Below are positions 17,499 through 26,900 of a stretch of DNA of 64,000 bases, in pieces. A program made the translations under genes and the position numbers. A model generated the notes under the pieces. It made no database searches. It was not told where the DNA came from and worked only from the letters and a program-made list of their open reading frames with translations. The first letter of the stretch is position 1, and every line of letters begins with the position of its first letter. Where the stretch lies: positions 140,485-204,484 of the forward strand of contig NZ_JACIDV010000008.1 in the NCBI RefSeq assembly GCF_014196515.1. The letters are read 5' to 3'. The stretch comes from Rhizobium skierniewicense (GTDB lineage Bacteria; Pseudomonadota; Alphaproteobacteria; Rhizobiales; Rhizobiaceae).

Positions 17499-18499
17499 TG
17501 GGCCTCAAACTGTCTAACAACGCTGTTTCGTCGTTAAGCGCTTCGATCACGGCAGCGGCAACCAGTCTCGCTGTCCAGGGAGCGGATGCTGGCAAGTTCC
17601 CTGTCCTCGCTGCCGGCGACTGGTGCCCCGCAACGATCATTGATGCGGCCGGGAACATGGAGATTGTTCGTGTCACTGCCCGAAATGGCTCAACGCTCAC
17701 AGTCACACGTGCACAAGAGGCAACCACTGCAAAAGCTTTTGCGACTGGCTCGCGCATTGACGTGCGATTAACAGCTGGCTCCATCGGAAATATGATTGGG
17801 CAGAATGCTGAAGCCGTGGCTCTCACCGGTGGCAACATTTCGGGCACTACCATCAGTAATATACCTGATTTGGCGATTGCAGATGGCGGAACAGGCGCAA
17901 GTACCCCTGCCGATGCCAGAGCAAACTTGGGCCTTGGAAACGTAGCAAACACTGCTCCCGCCGACATGCCTGTATCCTCGGCCCAACAGACTGCCATCAA
18001 CAACGCGGCGGGTGCACGCGTTGCCAAATCCGGTGACACCATGACCGGCGATTTGATGGTTCAAAAGAACTATCCGCAGATCCGGCATCATTATCCGAGC
18101 GTTCGCATATGGGCAACGCAGGTCCGAGAGAACGGTTTTTTCTACCTTTGGGACGAAAGCGGAAACGCAGCCAGGTTCTATGTGGGCACAGACGGATCCA
18201 TGTGGACTTCTCAGCTAGGCGACATCAATACCCGTATCGAAACCCGCGCCGCTGCCTACGCGGATGATCGCATGAACCAGCTCAAGCCATATGCAGGTAA
18301 TGATGCTAACAACATCAATTTCCCTATTGGAACGACGCTTGCTGTCGTGGGCACGTCACCTACAAGAAACCAGTTCATGAACGTGTTTCTGTCTGGGACG
18401 GCCTCTGACTTCAGCACATCGGGCACCATGATTGCAGGTACTTGGGCGGCAAGGGGCCGTCCATCTTCAGGAAACTGCATTGTTCAAAGGATTGGATAG
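17498..18499 (+). CDS. Tail fibre protein
   Basis: 333 residues from ATG 17498 (TGATG overlap; GGGAG upstream). The N-terminal 90 residues form the virion-attached part. Phage fibre signatures follow: DGGTGASTPADARANLGLGN and KSGDTMTGDL. The C-terminal receptor-binding part ends in WAARGRPSSGNCIVQRIG. It probably determines host range together with the next gene. Confidence 0.82.
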   Translation: MGLKLSNNAVSSLSASITAAATSLAVQGADAGKFPVLAAGDWCPATIIDAAGNMEIVRVTARNGSTLTVTRAQEATTAKAFATGSRIDVRLTAGSIGNMIGQNAEAVALTGGNISGTTISNIPDLAIADGGTGASTPADARANLGLGNVANTAPADMPVSSAQQTAINNAAGARVAKSGDTMTGDLMVQKNYPQIRHHYPSVRIWATQVRENGFFYLWDESGNAARFYVGTDGSMWTSQLGDINTRIETRAAAYADDRMNQLKPYAGNDANNINFPIGTTLAVVGTSPTRNQFMNVFLSGTASDFSTSGTMIAGTWAARGRPSSGNCIVQRIG

Positions 18500-18988
18500 A
18501 TGAGCAACGAAATCACTCTCAATGGCTGGACTATCCATAATGTTTTCAGCGTAAGAGCTACTGACCAGCCAGAGGCGTACACGCTCGATATCGAATTTTC
18601 AGGTCCCGAGACCTCACAGATGCGAGCTCCTTTTGGAAGCAGGCCTGACGATCCTTACGGTGTCGGCCCAGCAGCTCGGCAATGGTTGGTCGATAATGCC
18701 GGAAAGTTTGAAATACTGCCGCCGACTTCTCCAGAACCCACGCCGCTCCTGCCCGTTACGAAGCGTCAACTTCGTCTTACACTTGTTCGCGAGGGTATTT
18801 CCATCGGAGGTATCGAAGCGCTCATTGCATCAATGCCTGATGGATTGGAAAAGGAAGAGGCCCAGATCGAATGGGCAGACGCGCAGACATTCGACCGTAA
18901 CCATCCGACGCTTTTAATGGTCGCTGGAGCGCTCGAATTGTCGCCTGAAAAGGTCGATGAAATGTGGCTTAAGGCGATGCTCGCCTAA
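18500..18988 (+). CDS. Tail fibre assembly/chaperone-like protein
   Basis: 162 residues, starting right after the fibre stop. The N-terminal half is a beta domain; the C-terminal half (VTKRQLRLTLVREGI, IEALIASMPDG, EEAQIEWADAQTFDRNHP) resembles a helical module common at the end of rhizobial phage fibre-assembly proteins. Immediate linkage to the fibre supports a chaperone role. Confidence 0.55.
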   Translation: MSNEITLNGWTIHNVFSVRATDQPEAYTLDIEFSGPETSQMRAPFGSRPDDPYGVGPAARQWLVDNAGKFEILPPTSPEPTPLLPVTKRQLRLTLVREGISIGGIEALIASMPDGLEKEEAQIEWADAQTFDRNHPTLLMVAGALELSPEKVDEMWLKAMLA

Positions 18989-19014
18989 TTTATTCTGCAC
19001 AGAGGAGCGCATCG

Positions 19015-20745
19015 TTGGCAAAAATCGTCATCTCGGCATTCGCTGGCGAAAAGCCGCTGATCCTGCCCCGCTTACTGCCAGAGACGGCGGCAACCGAGGC
19101 GGTCGGCGTTCGCCTTGATGATGGCGGCCTCACCCCAATCAATGGCTCACTCAAGACCGGCAGCATGATTGGCGGCGATGACAGGACGATCTACCGCCAT
19201 CAAAACAACTGGCTTTCTTGGCCGGGGATTGTGGACGCGACACCAGGGCCAGTTGCACAAGACCGCCTGTACTTCACCGGCGACGGCGTCCCGAAGATGC
19301 GGGTCGGCGGAACCGTCTATCCGTTAAAAGTTCCTCGACCCACCGCCGGTGCTGTTGCGGCAGTAACTGGAAGCGGCACCGGAGACGTTCAAAGCCGAAC
19401 TTACGTTTATACCTACGTCACAAGCTTTGGCGAAGAGACGGCACCGTCACCGGGCAGTCCCATCATCGACTGGAAGCCTGGACAAACCGTCACTTTGAAT
19501 GGGATCGAGGCTCCTCCGGCTGGCCGGTCCATAACCCTACAACGCATCTACCGCTCCCAGACAGGCTCGAGCGGAACGTATTTGTACCTAATCGCAGAAC
19601 GGGCAGCCAGCGCTGCGAACTTCGTTGACAACATCGCTGTTGATGCTTTCCAGGAGGCTTTGCCTTCTGCTGGCTGGGACGAACCACCGGACGCTCTGAC
19701 CGGGATCACGTCGATGCCGAACGGCATGATGGCTGCTTTTGTGGGCAGAGACGTCTACTTCTGTGAGCCATGGCGCCCACATACATGGCCCGAGAAGTAT
19801 GTCATGAGCTGCGACAGCGATATCGTTGGCTTGGCTTCTATCGGCTCAGTACTTCTGGTGATGACAAAAGCCAACCCATACATGATGACGGGCTCTCACC
19901 CCGATTCGATGCAGAGCGTGAAGCTCGAAGCAAACTTCCCATGCATCAATCCGCGCGGGATCGTGGATCTTGGTTTTGCTATTTGCTATCCGAGTAATGA
20001 TGGGCTGATTTCGGTCAAGGCGTCGGGTGAAGTCAGTCTGGTGACAGAACAGTTATTTCGACGCGACGAGTGGCAGGCGTTGTCCCCCCAGACGGCGGTC
20101 GGTGCTCAACATGGGAACATCTACCTGTTGTTCTATGATGTGACGCTTAATGACGAGCGCGCTACGGGCGCCCTATTCATAAACGTAAATGCCGCGCCTT
20201 TCCTTGCTCGATCCAGCGAGACGGCCGATGCGGTTTTCTTTGATGTCGAATCTTCGGGCCTTTTCTTCAAACGAACTGGCGACGCAAACGTTTACAGGTT
20301 CGATGACCCAGCGGGCTATCCAGAGAGCTACTCGTGGCGATCAAAGGAATATTGGTTACCAAGGCCTGGTACATTTGGTGCACTTCTGGTGGATCAAGGT
20401 TCGATAGGCGATACGACAGCCGCTGCACGCGTTGCAGAGGAGAGAGCCCGAATTACGGCTGTCAACGAAGCGACGTTCGCGTCTGGCTTGCTCAACTCCG
20501 CAATCAACGAGCATGTCGTCGGGTCGATGATACTCAACGGCGATGCAATGTTGCCCCTGCCCTCGCCACTCGCTGCCAACATCAGTATTTTTGCGGACGG
20601 AAAGCTTGTCGGTACCGCGAACAAGTTGGGCGCTGTGTGTCGCCTCCCTGCGAAGAATGCTCGATGCTGGGAGATCGCGGTGCAGTCCAACCTGCCAATC
20701 GGTAGCATCTCCCTCGCTACATCCGTCAACGAGCTCCGGGGATAA
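19015..20745 (+). CDS. Phage tail nozzle-like structural protein (576 aa)
   Basis: Starts at TTG 19015 after GAGGAG. Repeated beta-blade-like segments are visible (YVYTYVTSFGEETAPSPGSP, YCEPWRPHTWPEKY-type blocks, GNIYLLFYDVT). The content resembles podovirus tail proteins with a propeller fold. It might be the tail nozzle (the role of T7 gp12). No catalytic motif was found. Confidence 0.65.
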   Translation: MAKIVISAFAGEKPLILPRLLPETAATEAVGVRLDDGGLTPINGSLKTGSMIGGDDRTIYRHQNNWLSWPGIVDATPGPVAQDRLYFTGDGVPKMRVGGTVYPLKVPRPTAGAVAAVTGSGTGDVQSRTYVYTYVTSFGEETAPSPGSPIIDWKPGQTVTLNGIEAPPAGRSITLQRIYRSQTGSSGTYLYLIAERAASAANFVDNIAVDAFQEALPSAGWDEPPDALTGITSMPNGMMAAFVGRDVYFCEPWRPHTWPEKYVMSCDSDIVGLASIGSVLLVMTKANPYMMTGSHPDSMQSVKLEANFPCINPRGIVDLGFAICYPSNDGLISVKASGEVSLVTEQLFRRDEWQALSPQTAVGAQHGNIYLLFYDVTLNDERATGALFINVNAAPFLARSSETADAVFFDVESSGLFFKRTGDANVYRFDDPAGYPESYSWRSKEYWLPRPGTFGALLVDQGSIGDTTAAARVAEERARITAVNEATFASGLLNSAINEHVVGSMILNGDAMLPLPSPLAANISIFADGKLVGTANKLGAVCRLPAKNARCWEIAVQSNLPIGSISLATSVNELRG

Positions 20746-20747
20746 AG

Positions 20748-20996
20748 ATGGCATCGCAGCAGCAGATCATCGAAAAGGTGGAAATCCTCGACGGCTCCCG
20801 TGCCGGCGCAAGAGACAAGGCAGCGGTGCGGATCGAGGACGTCCAAGAGCTGCTGCAACTCGCCCAGGTAAAAACCAAGACACTGACCGCCGCACCCACC
20901 ATGAATGACTTCAACTCCCTGCTCAGAGACCTCAACGAGATATCAAATCGGCTCAACTCTGTGGCAATGTCGATTCAGCGTAAGATCATTCGATGA
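20748..20996 (+). CDS. Small helical phage protein (82 aa)
   Basis: 82 residues, almost entirely helical with heptad character (IEDVQELLQLAQVKTKTLTA, LLRDLNEISNRLNSVAMSIQ). It lies 2 bp after the tail gene and its stop overlaps the GNAT start. Could be a tail-tip or assembly factor; function unknown. Confidence 0.65.
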   Translation: MASQQQIIEKVEILDGSRAGARDKAAVRIEDVQELLQLAQVKTKTLTAAPTMNDFNSLLRDLNEISNRLNSVAMSIQRKIIR

Positions 20997-21445
20997 TGAA
21001 AGAGGTCATCTACGGCCCGACCGACGAACTGGTGGCACTGGCGGCGCGACGTGGCAAACTGAGCTTCCGCGACGATGCAAAAGCGATCGCTATCCAATCC
21101 GCGAACGGCATCGACGGCGTTGTAATTTTCGACGCCTTCACCACGCGCGGGTGTTGGGTTTCCGTCGTATCAAATGGCAGCCGCAGATGGATCACTCGCG
21201 AGCTGATTATCAAGGTGTTCTGCTACCCGTTTCTCCAGCTAAACTATCCCCGGCTCAATTCTTTTGTGTCGGTGAACAACGCCGATGCCATTCGGTTCAA
21301 TGAGCATTTCGGGTTTCAGCGCGAAGGCGTGATGCGAAAAGCTGGCGACGAGGGCGAGGACTTGATTGTTTACGGCATGCTTCGCGAAGAATGCCGCTGG
21401 CTGCCTGAACGCTTCGCTGGAAAAATCGGACGCGCGGCGCTATAA
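20993..21445 (+). CDS. GNAT-fold acetyltransferase-like phage protein
   Basis: 150 residues. The C-terminal block FVSVNNADAIRFNEHFGFQREGVMRK is the acetyl-CoA/GNAT signature (N..A...n..lGF...G). VVSNGSRRWITRELIIKVF resembles the pantetheine-binding helix. Enzymes of this sort are often found in tail modules of small podoviruses, with unknown acceptor. It starts ATGATG overlapping the previous stop. Confidence 0.75.
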   Translation: MMKEVIYGPTDELVALAARRGKLSFRDDAKAIAIQSANGIDGVVIFDAFTTRGCWVSVVSNGSRRWITRELIIKVFCYPFLQLNYPRLNSFVSVNNADAIRFNEHFGFQREGVMRKAGDEGEDLIVYGMLREECRWLPERFAGKIGRAAL

Positions 21446-21446
21446 C
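21441..21446 (+). promoter_or_regulatory. Possible -10 element before the S74 ejection gene
   Basis: TATAAC lies 9 bp upstream of the GCGCATGAGTGC leader element. The giant gene has the same TATAAC upstream of its copy. No convincing -35 is visible. Confidence 0.35.
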
Positions 21447-21458
21447 AGACCGAACGCG

Positions 21459-21496
21459 CATGAGTGCTGACCTCTCAAACTATAGGCAGCACCATG
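21459..21496 (+). promoter_or_regulatory. Leader hairpin enclosing the start of the S74 ejection gene
   Basis: GCGCATGAGTGCTG (21456-21469) pairs with CAGCACCATG (21487-21496): GTGCTG/CAGCAC plus CATG/CATG with one bulged A. The ATG (21494) lies in the 3' arm and the weak AGG ribosome site at the loop edge. Confidence 0.55.
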
Positions 21497-22651
21497 GGCA
21501 AAGGCAGCAGTTCTGCCCCTGATCCAGATCCACTGATCGGACAGGCGGCACTCAAGCAAGCAGAAACCGGCGAAAAGTGGCTTTCCTTCGCCACCGATGC
21601 TTTTGCCATCTCTCAGGATCGGCAAAAAGAACTAGACGCTCTGACGACGAAAGTCACAGAGCAGCAGCTGGGCCTTGCGACTGATCAGGCTGGCTGGGCC
21701 AAGAAGGATCGCGAGCGTTACGAGAGCGTCTATAAGCCGGTTGAAGACGACTTCATCAAAGAAGCGACCAACTATGCGACCGACGCGCGCCAATCGGAAG
21801 CCGCTGCGGAAGCGCGGGCCGACGTGCAGTCCGCAGCAGCCACGAACCGTGCCGCTACCGAGCGGGCGAACGCGTCAATGGGCGTCACACCCGGTAGTGG
21901 CAGGTTCACCGGCGTCCAAGCAGCGGGCGACCTCGGCGTGACACTGGCGGAAGCTGGCGCATCGAACACGGCCCGGCAAGGCATCAGGGATAAAGGCCTC
22001 GCGCTTAAAGCCGACGTCGTGAACCTCGGGAAGGGCTTGCCAGCACAGGCCGCCGCAGGTGCTGGTGGCAGCGTCGCCGCCAGTGGCACGGCGCTATCAG
22101 GAAATCAGGCAACGAATGGGCAGTCCCTCGCAGCCAGCACCATTATGAACTCTGGGTATGGGGGCGCGATGCAGGGCTATGCCGGGCAGGCAAATACGCT
22201 CAACCAGCAATATGGCTTGCAGCTCGACGGCTGGAAGGCACAGCAACAGGCCAACGCTCAGGGCGCGGCCGGGATTGGAAGTTTCCTCGGTGGTATCGGC
22301 GGTTTGATTTTCTCCGATGAGGAGTTGAAGGAAAACAAGGAAGAAATTCCGGACGGTGAAGCGTTGGAAGCGCTGAAGGCCATGCCCATTGAGGAATGGG
22401 ATTATAAGGAAGGCGTGGCAGATGGTGGCCGCCACGTCGGTACCTACGCGCAGGATTTCCAGCGAGAGACGGGGCGTGGAGACGGTCACACCATCCCGGT
22501 TCAGGATGCCCTGGGCATCACGATGAAGGCTGTTCAGGACATGGACAAGAAGCTCGACGCCACCATCGAGGCAATTGGATTGGGCGGGGTAAGTGCTGGA
22601 AGGCGCAAGCCGTCGGTCCCACAGGTTCCACAACAGGAGAACGCAGCATGA
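21494..22651 (+). CDS. Internal virion/ejection-type protein with C-terminal S74 peptidase chaperone
   Basis: 385 residues. The N-terminal two-thirds is Ala/Gln-rich and helical, as in podovirus ejection proteins. A glycine-rich hydrophobic stretch (GIGSFLGGIGGLIF) follows. The C-terminus is an intramolecular chaperone of Peptidase S74 type: SDEELKEN with S274 and K279 as likely self-cleavage dyad, then EALKAMPIEEWDYK and GRHVGTYAQDFQRETG. ATG 21494 is used; GTG 21464 lies inside the leader repeat and has no SD. It heads a new transcript with its own leader hairpin. Confidence 0.75.
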   Translation: MGKGSSSAPDPDPLIGQAALKQAETGEKWLSFATDAFAISQDRQKELDALTTKVTEQQLGLATDQAGWAKKDRERYESVYKPVEDDFIKEATNYATDARQSEAAAEARADVQSAAATNRAATERANASMGVTPGSGRFTGVQAAGDLGVTLAEAGASNTARQGIRDKGLALKADVVNLGKGLPAQAAAGAGGSVAASGTALSGNQATNGQSLAASTIMNSGYGGAMQGYAGQANTLNQQYGLQLDGWKAQQQANAQGAAGIGSFLGGIGGLIFSDEELKENKEEIPDGEALEALKAMPIEEWDYKEGVADGGRHVGTYAQDFQRETGRGDGHTIPVQDALGITMKAVQDMDKKLDATIEAIGLGGVSAGRRKPSVPQVPQQENAA

Positions 22652-23946
22652 GTTTGGCAATTGGCCTTGGTGGCTTCATGGACGGCTTCACGGGCGGCAT
22701 GCGAGCTCGCGATGCGATGGATGATCGCAAGCGCTCGAAGGTTATTCAAGAGCGACAGGATGTCGAATACAATCGGTCACTCGATCAGCGGAACGCCGTC
22801 GATCAGATCAACAAAGACGCTCGCTCTACGTTCGACGCTCAGGTGACGGCCGGAACGCAGAAGCCGGACAACTTCGACCAGTTTTGGAATTCTTATGCCG
22901 TCCCGAAGCTCAAAAATACCTACCTCGTGAATGGCGACATGGACAACGCCAAGCGCGTTCAGGACTGGGGCGACAGCGAGGATGCGAAGAACGGTGCCAA
23001 GCTGTTCTCTGGCGCGCTGGTTAAGGCACAGACTGGCGACAGCGCTGGCGCTCTTGCCGATGTCATTCAGGCAGGCAAGATCAAAGGCTATATCAACAAC
23101 GGCTATGAGGTTCTTGGTCAGGAGCCAATTCTAACGCCTGATGGTAAGTCGCGTGGCTTCCGCATTTCGCTGAAGATGCCCGATGGTAAAGAGGTGCAGC
23201 AGGACATTCAAACCGCTGACTTGCCGAAGCTGATTGCCACGTTCGGAAATCCTGAAGCCGCGTGGAATAGCCAGATTGCGTCTCGGGCCGCCGCTGAAAA
23301 GGAAGCTGGAGAGCTCAAGCAGTACGAAGAGAAGAAGAAGATCGATAAGCAGTATGGCGTTGGTGACACGAAGCAACGCGGCGATGCAATCACATCATTG
23401 AGAAAGCGGCTCGATGGTGGACTGGCTGGCGACGAAAAGAAGTTCGACGATCTCTCTGCCGAGGAGAAAGAGAGGCTCATCGGCGACGAGCTCGAGCTGA
23501 TACGCGGCCAGCCCGGAGTTGCCGGACAAGCAGCCCCATCGCGGCCCGAAAAGAAAGTGCTGGTCGATACAGTTACCGGCAAACAGGTTCAGTCGTCGTC
23601 GCCAAGCCCGGCCCCCTCGCCGCCCGAGCGAAGACAAAAGGATGATAATGCCAGAGCACCGACGCCAAGGGAGGCTCCCATGCCAGGCGTACCTGCTCGT
23701 GCGCAAGCTGGCGTCCGCTCGCGGATAGAGGATCTGAAAAGGAGATCCACAGCGGAGGCCCCCGGCGTTGCCGCCCCCTCACAGGAACAGGCTGTTAGCA
23801 AAGCAAATGCCGCCCTTGAGGGTGGGGCATCGGCAGAAGAAGTTGCGACAGGATTGCACGAGGCGGGTGTGCCTGAGTGGCAATGGCCCAGGGTAGTGCA
23901 AGAGGCGCTACGAGCACGGCAGCAGTCTTACGGACTGAACCCATAA
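22648..23946 (+). CDS. Probable internal virion protein (432 aa)
   Basis: 432 residues, start overlapping the previous stop as ATGA. The beginning (MSLAIGLGGFMDGFTGGMRARDAMDDR) is typical of internal virion proteins of small podoviruses. The middle has a folded region (GYINNGYEVLGQEPILTPDG) and the C-terminal third is a Pro/Ser/Arg-rich linker with a final helical part. Last gene of the rightward virion operon; a strong terminator follows. Confidence 0.6.
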   Translation: MSLAIGLGGFMDGFTGGMRARDAMDDRKRSKVIQERQDVEYNRSLDQRNAVDQINKDARSTFDAQVTAGTQKPDNFDQFWNSYAVPKLKNTYLVNGDMDNAKRVQDWGDSEDAKNGAKLFSGALVKAQTGDSAGALADVIQAGKIKGYINNGYEVLGQEPILTPDGKSRGFRISLKMPDGKEVQQDIQTADLPKLIATFGNPEAAWNSQIASRAAAEKEAGELKQYEEKKKIDKQYGVGDTKQRGDAITSLRKRLDGGLAGDEKKFDDLSAEEKERLIGDELELIRGQPGVAGQAAPSRPEKKVLVDTVTGKQVQSSSPSPAPSPPERRQKDDNARAPTPREAPMPGVPARAQAGVRSRIEDLKRRSTAEAPGVAAPSQEQAVSKANAALEGGASAEEVATGLHEAGVPEWQWPRVVQEALRARQQSYGLNP

Positions 23947-23951
23947 AAAAA

Positions 23952-23980
23952 GGCCCGCGTGATGCGGGCCTTTCGCTTTT
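23952..23980. terminator. Bidirectional terminator between converging virion operons
   Basis: GGCCCGC / GCGGGCC stem (23952-23958 and 23964-23970) with T-rich sequence on the right and A7 on the left. It can stop both the rightward operon (ends 23946) and the leftward giant gene (ends 23997). Confidence 0.85.
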
Positions 23981-23996
23981 AGTTCAAGCCACAGAG

Positions 23997-26900
23997 CTAT
24001 CGATAGATGGGCTCCGCCATCTTCTCTCGGAGCTGCGTTCCGAGCGCCTTATTCCCAATCAGCACACCATCTTCGCGCTTTGCCGCGTTCTTAGTCCGCG
24101 TCTGGATAGAGCGTTTGAGCGTCTCGGACTTGATTGGGAACGCCGCATGGATGCGGACAGAGTTGAACTTCTTGATACCGTCCAAAGCTTCCGCAGCCGT
24201 GTCTTTGTCGCCTGCCATCGTTGCCATCGCCCATTTGTTGATGAGCCGCTGGCGCTTCCGCTTCACAGTGGTTTCGGCGTTCTTCAGCGCGGTGTTCCGT
24301 TCCCATGTCTCTGACACTTTCGCCGGCGTGAAGCCGAGAGCCTGAGCGGCAATGTCCGTCGCGTCGATCTGGTCTTTCGCCAGTATCTGGTCTTTGCCGA
24401 TGGTGGTGAGACCATCCTGCGAATACCGATATGCCTTCATCAGATCGCGTACGGCTTTAGGCGCCATCATCTCAATACCGCGGGCCACGTCGCCATCATC
24501 GGTTATGACGCGGAAGCCGGTATAGAGTTGCTCGCCGAGGCTGACTGTCGCGCCAAGGCTTTGTGCCAGCCAATATTGGTATTCATCCTTGCCCTGCAAT
24601 TCGCGTGTCGGGGACCGGAACCAAAGGTCCGGCATGCCGATGCGCGCCGAAAGGTCGATTCCGAGATAGTGACCAGGTGCGCCGTTGAGCAAGATGCCGC
24701 CCAACTGGGGACCGAGGATATCAACGACATCAGCCTTGAACTGATCTTCGAACGCCATCGGATCGTCATCGTCACCAAAGATCATTCCGGCCATCATCAT
24801 CGCGAGGCTGAAGCCCATGGTGCCGGTTACACCCGCCATTGCGGTCATCATGCCCAATACGCCTGCAAGCTGGTATCGGGCTTCCTTGCGGGCCTGCGCC
24901 GTCTCTCCCTTTGTCGACTGATGAATGTCACGAATGACGCGATAGAGCATGTTGATGTTATGCTGGCGGAAAACGAGCGCCACCTTGGCAAAATCGTTCT
25001 GCAGCACAGCAGGCCTAGAGCTGTTGGAATAATCGAAGTGGGTTTTCCACGTCAGATCGTGAGCCGTGTCGATGGCGTCAGAGGTGCTCTGCCCACTGTC
25101 ACGCGCCATGCGGTAGGCGGCCAGCGCGGTAACCTCACGGTTCCAGACCTCGGCACGGTGGAAAGCCCAAGAGATTTTCTCCATGACCTTGGCCCGGAGC
25201 GGCGTGTATTCGACGCCTGTCTCGCCTACGCCTGCCAGATCGTGGCTCTGGGTGCGGTCGATCAATCCGGATTCGTAGAAGGCGTCCATTGCCTTCTTTT
25301 CGTCGCCGGTTAGCCGATCACTGACAACCGTGCCTTTGCCCGCCAGCGAATCCGCCGAGGCTTTTCCCAGCGCGGAAGCTGCTTTTCCAAACCCACCGAA
25401 CTTCGCGCTGAGAACCGGCAGGCCGAGCATGACAGTTTGTGTCATGTTGACCAGCGCGGCACCGGGAGATGCAGCCAGGTACCAGACGAACGCGGTGCTG
25501 GTCATGGTCTGAGCCACTTTACTGCCGGTTGGGTTCATCACCCAGTTATGGCGGTTAGACAGTTCGTTGGCGAGCGTCATAGCCCGCGTCTGATCGTCCG
25601 CTTCCTTTGCCTGATCGGCGGTCTTGTTGACGAGCTCCTGAAGCTCGAGGCCATATTTCAACCGTGCCATCTGGTGAGCGGCATGGAACATATGAGACGA
25701 GAAGACGCGCAGTGCATCCTTACTGTAGCCAGCCGTGCCCTTACGGTGGATGAAGCGCTTCCGGGCGGAAAGGTCTGGCATCGATTCGAGATAGCGTTGC
25801 CATATCTGGTCCATCACGTCACCGCCGACGTTGGAGCCGCCGAGTATCTCTTCAATCTCGGCAACGATGCGTGGGTCCATGGCTTTGCGCATGTCGCCGC
25901 CAGCTTCCATGACGCCTACCTCAACCTTGCCGGCTGGATAGTCTTGGCGCATCTCACGGGCCATACGGTCACGTTCGGCAGCGGTCTCATGTTTGGAGAA
26001 ACTGAGAACCGCACCATCGATGTCTCTGACGGTCACGAAGTACCGACCGAAACGCCCCAGCGGGAAATAAGGAGCTTCAACGCGGCTGTTTTCAAAGGCG
26101 ATGCGCATCTTCGTCAAACGCGCTTTGGCGGCCCAACGAGACTTCGTCGTTTCTGCCTTGTATGCACTCGTAGCATCTTCTTCGGCGTTCTTCTTATCGA
26201 GGCCCGAAAGCCTTGCGTCTTTGATCTTCTGCATCGTCCGCTTGTAACGATCCTCGGCGTTGCGCTGCGCGATCTCCTGCGCTTTGCGCACATTGTCCAG
26301 GAGGATTTCATCAAGCTCGTCGGCCTGTTTGCCATAAGCGACACTGACGTCGTTGAAGAGCTCCCGTCCCTTGGGCGGCATAGCCAGGTATCGTTTCCGC
26401 AGGGCGTCGTAGCCAGGCTTAGCTTTTGTCTCCTCATCGGTCTTGGACGGATCTACACCGGCCAAGGTGGCGTCGTGCATCAGATCCGCAAGCGCCTGCG
26501 CCTTTGCCTTGTCCTTACCGGCGAAGCCTAGGCGGGTGTATTTCAGCCAATCCTGCGCAACAGCATCGGCCTCGGCATGCTTGGTGCCCCTGAAAGCGTC
26601 CATCAACCGCTTGACGCGCAGATAGTCGCCGACGGCGGTCATGTTGGACCGCGCCAGTTCGCTGAAATAGTTGAGCGGGATGGTTTTGAGGAGAGCGGGC
26701 TGGATGTCGGTGAGCTTGCCGCGCAAGTCCTCGACGATGCGATCCTTGGTTACTCGCTTGCCGTTGGAGCTTCGCTTTTCTGCTCCGCGCTCTTTTCCCT
26801 GATAATCTGGCGAGCTTGTTTCAGATAGGCCTGTCGTTCCGGATCTCGCGCTGACCACTGGCTGACCGAGGCTTGCCAATCCTTCCACTTCTGCAACGTG